This document shows positions 1 to 9,597 of a stretch of 64,000 bases of DNA, piece after piece. The notes beneath the pieces were generated by a model. It had not been told where the DNA came from and searched no databases. It was given only the letters and a program-made list of their open reading frames with translations. A program made the position numbers and the translations under genes. This stretch comes from Flammeovirga aprica JL-4 (GTDB lineage Bacteria; Bacteroidota; Bacteroidia; Cytophagales; Flammeovirgaceae), in contig NZ_JABANE010000024.1 of NCBI RefSeq assembly GCF_012844305.1, positions 29,662 to 93,661 on the forward strand, read 5' to 3'. Every line of letters starts with the position of its first letter. Positions within the stretch are counted from its first letter, which is position 1.

Positions 1-3000
1 GTCAATAATACATGCTCTTTGTCCATTGGTCTTGAAGCAGTAATGATTAAATCATTGGCTGTTGGCTGAATAAATGCAGTGTAGTTATCATTCTCGTTTT
101 CTGAGATTAAGATCGGTTGAGCTACTGCCATACTGAATTTCTTCGCATCAGTAGAAACATAAGCTCCGTGAGGTCTTAACATGAAACGGAATGAATGCCA
201 TCCTTCCTGAGAAGCTTTGTAATTGGTTTCCCAATAGTTGTTCATCAAGTAAGCGTAGATCGTTTGAGTTGGTTTTACTTCTTGCACCCAACCATACGAT
301 AATGCATCTGTAGTGATTTCACCCAATTCAATCATTGGAGCATCAGGAGTGACCCAAGTTACACCATGATCAAGGTTAGAAACATCAGCATAACGTTGTA
401 CAGTGAAGTAATTTTTACAAGAACCTTGTAATTGCTCTTTTTCAGGAATATACTCACCAAATGGAGCATCAATTCTTACTGTACCATTTTTTACATTGAA
501 TGGGAATGCAATATGAACACCTTCAGGGTCGTAAACGTTTGTTTTATTAATTTGATTGTCGATAGCTACTACTTCAGAGTAGGCATTGACTTCAAAAGTA
601 CGTTTCCATTCTTCAGTACCAGGAGCAGAAGAACTTACTTCGATAACACTGATCAATTCACCTTTTTCTAACCATTTAATTTGAATATCATTAGCAGTTG
701 TAAGCGGTGATTTAGGGCTTCTTCCAGCTACATAATAGTAGTCATTCAATCCTTTTAATTCAGAGTTATCAGAAAGTTCTTTCTTTCTTACTTTATCATA
801 AAGTGAAGCTACACTACCGTTTTCAGCATTGATTTCTAATTTGATGAAATCGTTCTCAATAGTATTATCAGCTATTTTCAATGCTTTTTGACCTTTACAC
901 TTTTTGCAGTTTTTACAGTCCTTGCATTTCTTACACTCTTTACTGCATTTCATTTCAGCAGTTGAGAATAATTCCAACTGACCATAAGCTGGTAAGTGAT
1001 CCACATAAACAGCCAATTCACCATTACTCAAACGCTGAGTAGGGTAGTATTTTCCATCTTGATCTACAATGTAATCACCATTTGAAGTTTTTTCAGCACT
1101 TAATTTTACTAATTCCGAACGGTCCCAGTTCAATGTATTGGTCAATAAAATTCCTTTCGTTTTTTCACCGATAGCCAATGCTCTTTCCAATAACTCATCA
1201 GCAATTGAATCCGCTTTGATAGCGAAAGATTGTTTTACTGCCCATTGAGAATGAACGAAATCAGCTTCAGGCTCTGAGATAGAGTTATAAGCACCCCATG
1301 TATGTTCGTTGTATAATAAAACATATCTCCATGCTTGCTCAAATGTTTCATTTGGAATATCAGCACCGTTCAATGACATAATTGTCATGGCTTGAGAAAG
1401 TTTCTCAGAAGCGTTTCTTACTAATGCTGTTTCTGCAGAAGTTGAACCTGCACCATCTTCCCAATAAGGAGTGAAATCACCTTTTACTACAGGAAGTTGA
1501 TCGCCATATTTATCTTCAAAAGCTTTGAATGATTCAGTTGTAGTAGACAACATCACTTTAGGAGTCTCATATGTATCATTCCACTCTTTTACTGTTTCAG
1601 AAATACCCGTATCAACTGGACCATTATCTGAACCTACTGTATAACGTAAAGTGGTGATGTCATAAGGATATGTTCTCTCATTCAATTCATTTAAGTAATC
1701 AAAAACAGACTTTGGTGTCAATAATACTTTCAAATCTGTAAAACCTAAACCTGTATGGAAGTGGCTATACCCTTTTTCGTGTACCCAAACCATTACTTTT
1801 TCCTCTCCAGAAGGTGATGCCCAGTAGAATGGACGGTCACCCCAAGTAGAGATAGTGCCACCAATTCTATGGAATACGTTTGTACCTGCTGAAAGATACT
1901 TTACACCCGAATGTGCTAAAACAGGAACTAATCCCCATGTGTAACCCGGTACATCAGTGATCATTGCAGATTCCATAGGAGCGCCTGTTTCATTCGCAAC
2001 TTGTAAGGCATCAAAAGTAGATTCTACCAATTCTTGCGGATTCGATAAACCTGTCAACATATTACCATAAAGACCATTCAATTCAATAGAACCATCTTTT
2101 ACAGCTGCTAAAAATGCGGCTCTTTTTTCCGGAGTAACATTTTTCAAATAGCTTTCAACAGCCCACATTACTTCCACACTCCATTTGAATTGAGACCCTT
2201 CAGGGAAATCAGCTGTCTTTTTGCTCATCATTACAGCATCATCCAGGTTTTTCCATTGCATTTTCTCTACTTCATCTTGCGTATGGGTGTATCCGATATC
2301 AACATGCGAGTGGTGCAATAGATAAACAGTATAAGGTTTTACAGGTTCTACCTCCAATATTTGTTCATCCAATACTTTTTTACCTACAGTTACTTTCACT
2401 GGAATAGAAGTATTTTCTTCTACTTTTGGAATATTTACTCTAAATACATTGGCACCCACATTTAGCGTTACTTTTTCTTTTGATTTACCTGCTGTAATTG
2501 TTGCTTGTGCAGGATCGCCATAGTGTAATATCGTTGCTCTTAATTGTTGTTTTGGACCTTTGTCTGATTTTATGACAGCAGGTTCTTGTTTCCAGCTTAC
2601 ATTGCCATCAACACCATACTTGAACATCATAAACCAGCTTGATTTACCAATAGTAGGAGCAACCACTTTCATTTTAACAGGTTTTCCCTTTGGTAAGTCA
2701 GCCGTTTTAATTTTCAAGAAGCCATAGCCAAACATATCACTATAAGCATCAATCATTGTCCCTTTGAACGTCAATTTTGAGCCATTAGGACCATCAGCAG
2801 TTACATCTTGAAGAATACTTTCCTCTGGGGCTGTAAAAGTGAAATATTTTTTATCATTAATATAGAAATCAAAATCATATTGGGCTCTGTCAATATCAAC
2901 ACCCATGATGACGCCATATTCCACATATTCGCCATCGTAAGAAGTTGGAACGGCTTCAGCTTCCCATTCCATTTCATTTTTTCCTTCAGAACATCTTACC

Positions 3001-3167
3001 AACATGGCTTGGTTGGCATCTTCCTGAGGTGATTTATAAGGCATAATATCACCTTTAATATAATCGGTGTAGCCTTTTAAGAATAATTTATCTTGTGCAT
3101 AGCTAAGTTGTGTTGTGATTATGCACATTAGCACAATCATTAAATGTCTGTAGTTAAGTTGATTCAT
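1..3167 (-). CDS. GH38-family alpha-mannosidase-like exported hydrolase, C-terminus beyond the window
   Basis: The reverse strand is open from the ATG at 3167 to the window edge (about 1055 codons, no stop), so the 3' end is missing. A Sec signal peptide ends near SYAQ. The catalytic region matches glycoside hydrolase family 38: a HSHVDIGYTH motif (H288 and D290, probable zinc ligands), TDVPGYTWG with D405 as probable nucleophile, and NEHTWGA with H622 as the remaining probable zinc ligand. The later part resembles GH38 C-terminal beta domains. Residues 741-757 form an odd lysine/cysteine strip with six cysteines. It is divergent from a GH133-like lipoprotein gene, which suggests joint glycan breakdown. 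The family call rests on motifs; alpha-mannosidase activity is inferred and the substrate is unknown. Confidence 0.85.
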   Translation of the reverse strand, partial: MNQLNYRHLMIVLMCIITTQLSYAQDKLFLKGYTDYIKGDIMPYKSPQEDANQAMLVRCSEGKNEMEWEAEAVPTSYDGEYVEYGVIMGVDIDRAQYDFDFYINDKKYFTFTAPEESILQDVTADGPNGSKLTFKGTMIDAYSDMFGYGFLKIKTADLPKGKPVKMKVVAPTIGKSSWFMMFKYGVDGNVSWKQEPAVIKSDKGPKQQLRATILHYGDPAQATITAGKSKEKVTLNVGANVFRVNIPKVEENTSIPVKVTVGKKVLDEQILEVEPVKPYTVYLLHHSHVDIGYTHTQDEVEKMQWKNLDDAVMMSKKTADFPEGSQFKWSVEVMWAVESYLKNVTPEKRAAFLAAVKDGSIELNGLYGNMLTGLSNPQELVESTFDALQVANETGAPMESAMITDVPGYTWGLVPVLAHSGVKYLSAGTNVFHRIGGTISTWGDRPFYWASPSGEEKVMVWVHEKGYSHFHTGLGFTDLKVLLTPKSVFDYLNELNERTYPYDITTLRYTVGSDNGPVDTGISETVKEWNDTYETPKVMLSTTTESFKAFEDKYGDQLPVVKGDFTPYWEDGAGSTSAETALVRNASEKLSQAMTIMSLNGADIPNETFEQAWRYVLLYNEHTWGAYNSISEPEADFVHSQWAVKQSFAIKADSIADELLERALAIGEKTKGILLTNTLNWDRSELVKLSAEKTSNGDYIVDQDGKYYPTQRLSNGELAVYVDHLPAYGQLELFSTAEMKCSKECKKCKDCKNCKKCKGQKALKIADNTIENDFIKLEINAENGSVASLYDKVRKKELSDNSELKGLNDYYYVAGRSPKSPLTTANDIQIKWLEKGELISVIEVSSSAPGTEEWKRTFEVNAYSEVVAIDNQINKTNVYDPEGVHIAFPFNVKNGTVRIDAPFGEYIPEKEQLQGSCKNYFTVQRYADVSNLDHGVTWVTPDAPMIELGEITTDALSYGWVQEVKPTQTIYAYLMNNYWETNYKASQEGWHSFRFMLRPHGAYVSTDAKKFSMAVAQPILISENENDNYTAFIQPTANDLIITASRPMDKEHVLL

Positions 3168-3537
3168 TTCAGTTAATCATTAAGTTTAAACATATGGACA
3201 TAAAGATGGTGAATCGTGTGTAGAAAATACATTTATTATATGTTAAGCAAGAATTATTAACAAAAACTATCACAACCGATTTAAATATGAAATTGAGAAT
3301 TTTTAAGTCTTGAATTTCAATATTCATAAAAGACTGTTCTATAGTGTTTTAGAGTTTATGTATTTTCAATTTTAAATAATATAACTCCTATAACAATCCA
3401 CAGGTTGTATTTATTAAGAAAATAGAAATCATTTTGTGGCCTATGAACAATTGTTAACTTAGAGGAACGTAAATAATAGTATTGCGTGATAGGTAATACT
3501 ACACTGGTCAGAATATTTTAAGATTAACTAAATAGTA
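3168..3537. promoter_or_regulatory. Divergent intergenic region between the two glycosidase genes
   Basis: These 370 bases separate two outward-facing glycosidase genes and must hold both promoters. A perfect palindrome, AACAATTGTT, lies near 3447-3456 and could be an operator. I see no clean TAnnTTTG element, so the promoters are not placed. Confidence 0.4.
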
Positions 3538-5880
3538 ATGAGGATTTTAAAAAGTGCATTTATACTTCTCACTTTAGTACTTTGCTATGGGTGTACTGAA
3601 GAAAATAATGAACATAAGTTTACAGCTAAAGAAGCAGTGAAAGATGAAATGTTGCAAACACTTAAGGTGGATGTTTCGGCTGCTGAGAACAGAGTTGTGA
3701 CTTATACCAATAAAAGAAGTGCTTATTTCCAAACACAAACACATATCTTAAATAGCGAATTATACAGCTGGTTTAATGGTTGGAATGTTGGTCAGAAAAG
3801 AATTTTAAGCGATTATGATTTGACTATTGATGGTCAGCCGTTTGATCGTGCGAATGCAAAAGTGGAAGTTTTCCCTCATTATATTCAAAGAGCCACTGCT
3901 CAAGGTACTGAGCGAGTAATCCTTTTTGATGATCAAGATGTAATTTATGTTGATTTCCAAGGAGTCAAAGGCAAGGAGACAAATCTTACTGTTACTGGTG
4001 ATCAGATCAAATTAGAAAGCAGAGACAAAAATGCGTCTTACTTTGTGTCTTCAGAATCTGAAGATCATTTTGTGGTTGTTGCTCCTTCTCATAATGAGAA
4101 AATAGACAAAGACGGAAATGCTAAAGTGACAGCCTCAGGAAAAGGTGGTTTCTATATTTCTTATGCTAAAACAAAAGAAGCAGGCCTGACATTAATCCAA
4201 GAAGCAAGAACAAAACATGGTCAATGGTTCCAGGAGCGTACAGACCGTATGACTAAGTTGGTGACTGAAAATACAGCAATCAAAACAGAAGATCCTCATT
4301 TTGATAAAGCCCTAATGTGGTTGACTTTGACCATGGATGAAATGGTGACGCACCAAAGAGGTTACGGTATTTATGCCGGTATTCCTTGGTTCAACGAGTA
4401 CTGGGGTAGAGACACATTTATTTCATTGCCGGGTGGTACATTGGTTTTAGGTGAAACGGATGTGGCAAAGAAAATCCTTCTTTCATTTGCTGATGTACAG
4501 GACAAGAAATCAACTTCAAAATATTATGGTAGAATTCCGAATATCGTAAAAATGGAATCATTGAACTACCACACCACTGACGGTACGCCTCGTTTTATTT
4601 TTGAATTATTAGATTACATCCAATATTCAGGTGATAATTCATTGATCAAAAAAATGTACCCTACAGTGAAAAGAAGTGTGGATGGTGCATTGAAAAACTG
4701 GGTAAACAAAAAAGGTTACTTAACACACGAAGATGCTGATACTTGGATGGATGCGAGAAGAGAACCGGATCACGTTCCTTATTCACCAAGAGGTAGTTAC
4801 GCCAATGATATTCAAGCCTTATGGTTCAAGCAATTGAACGCGGCGATCTACTGTGCAAAAGAAACAAATCATATCAGCGACATGAAACGCTGGCAAAAAG
4901 TGGCTGACAAAGTACAAGCCAACTTCAATAAGGATTTCTTCGATGATTCACACGCCTATATGGCTGATCGTATTGATCACGATGATCAACCGGACTTCCA
5001 ATTCCGTCCAAACCAATTATTTGCAATGGACTTTATGACGGATGATGTGAAGAAAATGGAATTGACACGAGAAATCTGGGAACATTTAGTATACCCTTGG
5101 GGTGTTGCTTCTTTAAGTCAAGAAGATCCGAATTTCCACCCTTATCACTTAGCGTGGGAGCATTATCATAAAGATGCCGCTTACCACAACGGTACAATCT
5201 GGCAGTGGAACAATGGTTATGCTATGCAGCGTATGATTGAAAGCGGTCAGCCTGATATTGCCTTCCAACTATTTGAAAATATGAATGAGCAGTCATTAGA
5301 TATGGGAGCTGTAGGAAGTATGAACGAAAACGCTGATGCTTTCCCACATCCAGGTGAGACTTACCCTAAACTGACAGGTACTTACATGCAAGCATGGTCA
5401 AATGGTGAGCAATTAAGAGTTTGGTATCAGTACTTCTTAGGTTTAAGACCAAACGCGATTGAAAACATCATTACATTGGCGCCTAGAATCCCTTCAAAAC
5501 TTAACAACATTTCTTACAAAGAGAAATTAATGGGAGGTACTTTGGTAGGACAGTTTGAGCGCCAGAAAGAAGTGGAAGTTTATACTTACACTATGGAAGG
5601 AGAAGATGTGAAGTTCCGTTTTGAACATGCATTATTCCAACCTATCAATATTGAGGTGAAAGCAGGTGAGAAAGTGAAAGTAACAAGAGATCAGAAGGAG
5701 TTGACATTAACGGTATTTGGAGTTGATGGAAAACAAAGAGAATTGAAAAAAGAACATTTGGATGAAACATTGGCAAGCCGTCAAGAGCAATCAAATAAAA
5801 TCTTTGAAGGAACTCAATTCTGTAAACCTTCTATGGACAAGGAATATGAAGCAATGAAACAAACGTTTCAGCAGAAGTAA
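3538..5880 (+). CDS. GH133-like (glycogen debranching enzyme C-terminal type) glycosidase lipoprotein
   Basis: The 780-residue product starts with a lipoprotein signal (lipobox LCYGC, Cys about residue 19), so it should be membrane anchored. From about residue 250 to 680 it resembles the (alpha/alpha)6 domain of amylo-alpha-1,6-glucosidases (GDE_C, GH133): WGRDTFISLPG near residue 290, a HEDADTWMDARRE segment and a late NENADAFPHPGE segment. Cytoplasmic debranching enzymes are not lipoproteins, so this one more likely acts on an imported or surface oligosaccharide. It is divergent from the GH38 gene. Substrate specificity cannot be read from sequence. A hairpin element begins directly after the stop codon. 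Confidence 0.8.
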   Translation: MRILKSAFILLTLVLCYGCTEENNEHKFTAKEAVKDEMLQTLKVDVSAAENRVVTYTNKRSAYFQTQTHILNSELYSWFNGWNVGQKRILSDYDLTIDGQPFDRANAKVEVFPHYIQRATAQGTERVILFDDQDVIYVDFQGVKGKETNLTVTGDQIKLESRDKNASYFVSSESEDHFVVVAPSHNEKIDKDGNAKVTASGKGGFYISYAKTKEAGLTLIQEARTKHGQWFQERTDRMTKLVTENTAIKTEDPHFDKALMWLTLTMDEMVTHQRGYGIYAGIPWFNEYWGRDTFISLPGGTLVLGETDVAKKILLSFADVQDKKSTSKYYGRIPNIVKMESLNYHTTDGTPRFIFELLDYIQYSGDNSLIKKMYPTVKRSVDGALKNWVNKKGYLTHEDADTWMDARREPDHVPYSPRGSYANDIQALWFKQLNAAIYCAKETNHISDMKRWQKVADKVQANFNKDFFDDSHAYMADRIDHDDQPDFQFRPNQLFAMDFMTDDVKKMELTREIWEHLVYPWGVASLSQEDPNFHPYHLAWEHYHKDAAYHNGTIWQWNNGYAMQRMIESGQPDIAFQLFENMNEQSLDMGAVGSMNENADAFPHPGETYPKLTGTYMQAWSNGEQLRVWYQYFLGLRPNAIENIITLAPRIPSKLNNISYKEKLMGGTLVGQFERQKEVEVYTYTMEGEDVKFRFEHALFQPINIEVKAGEKVKVTRDQKELTLTVFGVDGKQRELKKEHLDETLASRQEQSNKIFEGTQFCKPSMDKEYEAMKQTFQQK

Positions 5881-5924
5881 TTACAAATTCAAAAAAATAT
5901 TATAGTTGATTTTGAATTTGTACT
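5881..5924. repeat. Intergenic hairpin element, copy 1 of 3
   Basis: It starts at the base after the stop codon of the GH133-like gene. The arms ACAAATTCAAAA (5883-5894) and TTTTGAATTTGT (5910-5921) are exact reverse complements. The centre and right arm match the elements at 7083 and 14500, so this is a small dispersed family. Confidence 0.65.
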
Positions 5925-5949
5925 TTAATTAAAAGAATTCCACTTAAGG

Positions 5950-5983
5950 AAGGCCACTGATACACATCGGTGGCCTTTTTTTA
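5950..5983 (+). terminator. Rho-independent terminator after the GH133-like gene
   Basis: Stem AAGGCCAC (5950-5957) pairs with GTGGCCTT (5970-5977) and is followed by a T-rich run. Confidence 0.85.
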
Positions 5984-6049
5984 TTTTTGAAAATAAGTGT
6001 TAATTTTATCGAAACTATAAGCAAATATTTATCTAGCTAGACCGATAAA

Positions 6050-6898
6050 ATGAAAACTAAAATAAAAGGCAGAAGAATTGGCTTTACTCAACTAAAACTC
6101 TTAGTACTAACATTCTGCATTTGCGAAACTATTTTCTTTATACAAGTAGGTTCTGAAGTTGAGGAAATTTTGTTTTTTCTCATCATTCTAATGCCTCCAA
6201 TACCGTTTTTACTTCTTGGGAAAAAATGGGCAAAATGGGTTGTATCTACCTTGTTGGTTCTAAATGGGATTTTCCTGTTTTTTGGAGGATTTGATATTGG
6301 ACTATTACTTCTTGAAATAATAGGAGCAATTAATATCACAATTGCAGTTTTTCTTCACACTTTACCTTCTATGAAATATGTATTCGGTAGTAATATATAT
6401 TCCTTTGAAGATAACATAGAATACGATGAACCTTTTGATAAAGGTTTGGAGATAGAGGACGAAGAAGAGGTAGATTATCCTTATTTGGCAACTAGAGTGA
6501 AAGCGGCATTTATAGACAGTATGTTGATGGGAATTTTATTAATACTCGTCTTGCAATTATTTTCTGATGGAAATAATGGACTTGAAATATTTATTTTCTT
6601 CTCTATTGTTGTTTTTGTCTACGAACCTGTTCTCCTAACATTATACGCTGCTACAATAGGTCAAAAACTGATGGGTATTACAGTGAGAAGAAATACAGAT
6701 TTCAATAAAAAAATCAATTTATTCAGAGCTATATTGAGAGTCCTAACTAAATACACTTTGGGTTGGTTGTCTTTTTTTACAATCAATTTTAACAAAAAAC
6801 ACATGGCAATTCATGACTTTGCAGGAGCGTCAATTGTACTGAATGTTAATACCTCAAAAAGTGAGGAATCAGAGGATGCGATGATGATAGTGAAATAA
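6050..6898 (+). CDS. RDD-family membrane protein
   Basis: The 282-residue protein has a basic N-terminus and about four hydrophobic segments up to residue 110. An acidic linker (about 118-142) leads to a C-terminal RDD-like domain that begins YLATRVKAAFID and holds two or three more membrane spans and the motif GQKLMGITVRR. A HDFAGASIVL segment closes the domain, as is common in the family. RDD proteins are inner-membrane proteins of mostly unknown role. The gene stands alone between two terminator or hairpin regions. Confidence 0.7.
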   Translation: MKTKIKGRRIGFTQLKLLVLTFCICETIFFIQVGSEVEEILFFLIILMPPIPFLLLGKKWAKWVVSTLLVLNGIFLFFGGFDIGLLLLEIIGAINITIAVFLHTLPSMKYVFGSNIYSFEDNIEYDEPFDKGLEIEDEEEVDYPYLATRVKAAFIDSMLMGILLILVLQLFSDGNNGLEIFIFFSIVVFVYEPVLLTLYAATIGQKLMGITVRRNTDFNKKINLFRAILRVLTKYTLGWLSFFTINFNKKHMAIHDFAGASIVLNVNTSKSEESEDAMMIVK

Positions 6899-7082
6899 GT
6901 GAAAGAAATAAACTAATTGTTGTTGCTGTATTTTAACCTCAAATATAAAAGTGTTATAACTTGAAATATTACAGAAAAAAAAAGTGAACCATCATTTCTA
7001 CTTTTGGAATAGATCAGTATCTCGATGAAATGAAAAAATGAATATTCTATTGTGAATTGGATACTGTGCTTTTTTGTACTTC

Positions 7083-7127
7083 AGTACAAAGTCAAAAATA
7101 AATTATAGTTAATTCTGAATTTGTACT
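7083..7127. repeat. Intergenic hairpin element, copy 2 of 3
   Basis: A 45-base imperfect palindrome opening with AGTACAAAGTCAAAAATAA and closing with an arm that ends TTTGTACT. It is nearly the same as the element at 14500-14544. It lies 22 bases upstream of the next gene, so it may fold in that gene's 5' leader. The 251-base gap 6899-7149 also holds a TACTTTTG match to the Bacteroidota -7 element at 6999-7006, without a clear -33 partner. Confidence 0.65.
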
Positions 7128-7149
7128 TATATATTTAAGTTAAACCATC

Positions 7150-7638
7150 ATGATAATTAAGGTTATAAACACAATTGTGTTATGTCTTGTAGTGACACTA
7201 ACAGTCAATGCTCAACTATTGGAGGTAGATAAAACTGAGGGGAATACCAAAACTCAGATTACCCAAGAATGTAGCATTATTGAAAATGAAAACATCGCTT
7301 ATATTTCTTTTTCAAAAGTATCTGATAATAATAAAACAGAATGTCAGTTAAAAATCTCGATTTCATCTCAGGATGGTGATGAATCATATGATGCAGGAAC
7401 GGAATTCGTTTTACATTTAGAAGATGGGAGTGAGATCCGTATTACAAATCTAGAAGATGTGGAATATGAATACGATATGAATCAATTTATATGTATGATT
7501 AATCACAAGCTTCAAGAAGAGGATTTAAAGAAGCTGCAAAACAACAAAATTGTAGATATCAAAGGATATAATTTGGATGGAGCAGTAGATCAAATGGCAT
7601 CTTTAAAAATTCAAGAATCAGTGAGATTGATTATTTAG
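7150..7638 (+). CDS. Small exported protein of unknown function
   Basis: The 162-residue product has a clear Sec signal peptide (VVTLTVNAQ, cleavage near residue 21). The mature part is acidic, rich in beta-strand-like segments and has single cysteines. It contains LHLEDGSEIRI, a pattern common in short Bacteroidota periplasmic proteins. No domain is recognised. A terminator follows within 35 bases and the sulfatase gene comes next, so co-transcription with the sulfatase is not supported. Confidence 0.65.
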   Translation: MIIKVINTIVLCLVVTLTVNAQLLEVDKTEGNTKTQITQECSIIENENIAYISFSKVSDNNKTECQLKISISSQDGDESYDAGTEFVLHLEDGSEIRITNLEDVEYEYDMNQFICMINHKLQEEDLKKLQNNKIVDIKGYNLDGAVDQMASLKIQESVRLII

Positions 7639-7670
7639 GAAGAAAATAAATATTTTATCTTCATTTGAAC

Positions 7671-7702
7671 AGGACCTTTCATTCATTTGGGAGGTCTTTT
7701 TT
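7671..7702 (+). terminator. Terminator between the small exported protein and the sulfatase gene
   Basis: AGGACCT near 7671-7677 pairs with AGGTCTT near 7692-7698 (one G-T pair), followed by T residues. Confidence 0.65.
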
Positions 7703-7758
7703 CATTGTCAAAAGTTTTTAGTTAATTGTCTTTTTTAAAGTTCGATTTTTTTATTGAA

Positions 7759-9378
7759 ATGACTATGAAACAACTACTACTTATACTACTCCTATGCTCT
7801 CTTTTTGGAATAATCCAAGCACAAGACAATCCAAATATCTTATTGATTATTGCCGATGATATGGGTGCTGATGTGACGCCAGGATATGGTATTGGCAGGA
7901 ATTTACCTACTACACCCAATTTAGATGCATTGAGAGCCTCGGGTGTGACTTTTACCAATGTGTGGGCTACTCCCGTTTGTGCAGCGACGAGGGCTACAAT
8001 CATGACGGGTAAATACGGAGTAAATAATGGCGTTCCTACCGTACCTGGAGAGTTGAGTACCGACCACAAAACTATTTTCACACAGCTAAAAGAACAAACC
8101 AATAACGACTATGTCACTTGTTTAGTGGGGAAATGGCATTTGGGAAAAAGTAATGATTACGACCACCCGAATGAACATGGAGTGGATGAATTTATGGGTG
8201 TGTTGAAATCCGGAGTGGCTGATTATTATAGCTGGAAAAAGGTAGAGAATCAACAGCAGGAAACATGTAATGAATATGCAACTACTTATTTCACAGATTA
8301 CGCCATCAATTGGATCAATAAACAAGAAAAGCCTTGGCTGATGTGGCTAGCCCATGTTACGCCTCATACACCTTATCAAATGCCGCCAGAAGGAACCTAT
8401 TCTGAAGGCCATACGGGTTCGGCCGCCATGAAAACGTATCTTTCAATGATAGAAAATATGGATTATGAGATTGGTAGACTTTTAGAAAATATTCCTGATG
8501 AAGTATTGGCAAATACGGTCGTTATTTTTGTTGGGGATAATGGTACTCCTCCGAATTTAGTAGAAGGTTATAATCAAGGAAAAGGATCTTTATACAATGG
8601 AGGAGTTCATGTACCAATGATCATTTCTGGTAAAGGGGTCACGCTTCAAAACAAAGAAGTAGACGAGCAGATCAATGTGTGTGACTTATTTGCTACCATG
8701 GCTCATTTTTCAGATGAATCAATCGGAGAAAAAGGAGGTTTGTACAACAGTTTGAGTTTTAAACATCTTCTTTCAGGTGATGAAGGTACAGTCAGAAAAT
8801 ACAATTATATGGAACTCGGTGTAAAAGACGGTTTCCCTGATGATGCTTACACTATTCGAGATTCACAGTTTAAAATGATCCAATACCTTGATAATGCTAA
8901 AACTCAGGAATTATATGATTTAATAGATGACCCTTATGAAACCAAGAATCTTTTAGAAGGAACGTTGACATCTACACAACAAGCACGACTATCGATGCTT
9001 GAGGAAGAAGTGAACCGTATCAGAACAGGTTGGTCTTGTAATGATGGTATCTTAAATGGAGATGAAATTAGTATTGACTGTGGGGGAGATTGTGGTGATT
9101 GTAATGTAACTTCTATTCCAGACTTTTTGACTTCTGAAGCGTATGCTGTATTCCCAAATCCTTTTGAAGATCAATTGAATTTGAGTTCACTAGAAGTGAA
9201 TGCAGAAGTGACCATTAAGGTATATAATTCATCTGGTCAAAAAGTGGATGAAGTGCAACAGACAAGTGCTTCTAATATCATAATTGATACAAAGAATTAT
9301 CAACCGGGCATCTATTATGCTGCTGTGCATACTATTGAAAATCAATCTAAAAAGGTGTTTAAGCTCATCAAAAAATAA
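7759..9378 (+). CDS. Secreted type I sulfatase with T9SS sorting domain
   Basis: The open frame extends up to a TTG at 7726, but ATG 7759 (or 7765) places a normal signal peptide (MKQLLLILLLC...IQAQ) at the N-terminus. The sulfatase domain follows: metal-binding IIADDMG, the signature PVCAATRATIMTG with Cys74 as the residue expected to become formylglycine, then GKWHLGK and FVGDNGT. A cysteine-rich linker (CNDGILNGDEISIDCGG) leads to a T9SS type A C-terminal domain (YAVFPNPFEDQ...KVFKLIKK). The protein is therefore probably secreted through the type IX system and acts on sulfated polysaccharide. It needs an anaerobic or aerobic maturase encoded elsewhere. Its substrate is unknown. Confidence 0.9.
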   Translation: MTMKQLLLILLLCSLFGIIQAQDNPNILLIIADDMGADVTPGYGIGRNLPTTPNLDALRASGVTFTNVWATPVCAATRATIMTGKYGVNNGVPTVPGELSTDHKTIFTQLKEQTNNDYVTCLVGKWHLGKSNDYDHPNEHGVDEFMGVLKSGVADYYSWKKVENQQQETCNEYATTYFTDYAINWINKQEKPWLMWLAHVTPHTPYQMPPEGTYSEGHTGSAAMKTYLSMIENMDYEIGRLLENIPDEVLANTVVIFVGDNGTPPNLVEGYNQGKGSLYNGGVHVPMIISGKGVTLQNKEVDEQINVCDLFATMAHFSDESIGEKGGLYNSLSFKHLLSGDEGTVRKYNYMELGVKDGFPDDAYTIRDSQFKMIQYLDNAKTQELYDLIDDPYETKNLLEGTLTSTQQARLSMLEEEVNRIRTGWSCNDGILNGDEISIDCGGDCGDCNVTSIPDFLTSEAYAVFPNPFEDQLNLSSLEVNAEVTIKVYNSSGQKVDEVQQTSASNIIIDTKNYQPGIYYAAVHTIENQSKKVFKLIKK

Positions 9379-9386
9379 AATTATTT

Positions 9387-9417
9387 CCACAGGTATAGAG
9401 AGCATCTATATCTGTGG
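9387..9417 (+). terminator. Hairpin after the sulfatase gene
   Basis: CCACAGGTATAGA (9387-9399) pairs with TCTATATCTGTGG (9405-9417) with one G-T pair. The T-tract is weak, so termination is likely but not certain. Confidence 0.55.
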
Positions 9418-9597
9418 GTACTTTAATATATTATAACCCTTTTCTATTTCAATATTAAACCTAATACCACTAACTTAGAAGGGAGCATGAAATGAGTTTA
9501 AATGGGGAGGCCTTATCCTCAGCTAAACTATACTCTATCAAAAAATATTTGCTGTACGAATTATTTTTTGAACTACTAAAGCAATTAAATTTTATAT

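Noticed and set aside
432..3032. Plus-strand open frames at 432-671 and 2808-3032
   Set aside because: They lie antisense to the long GH38-like reading frame, have no recognisable domains, and the reverse strand carries clear catalytic motifs.
1..9378. A complete polysaccharide utilization locus
   Set aside because: GH38, GH133-like and sulfatase genes are present, but no SusC/SusD pair or hybrid sensor is seen, and terminators separate the genes.
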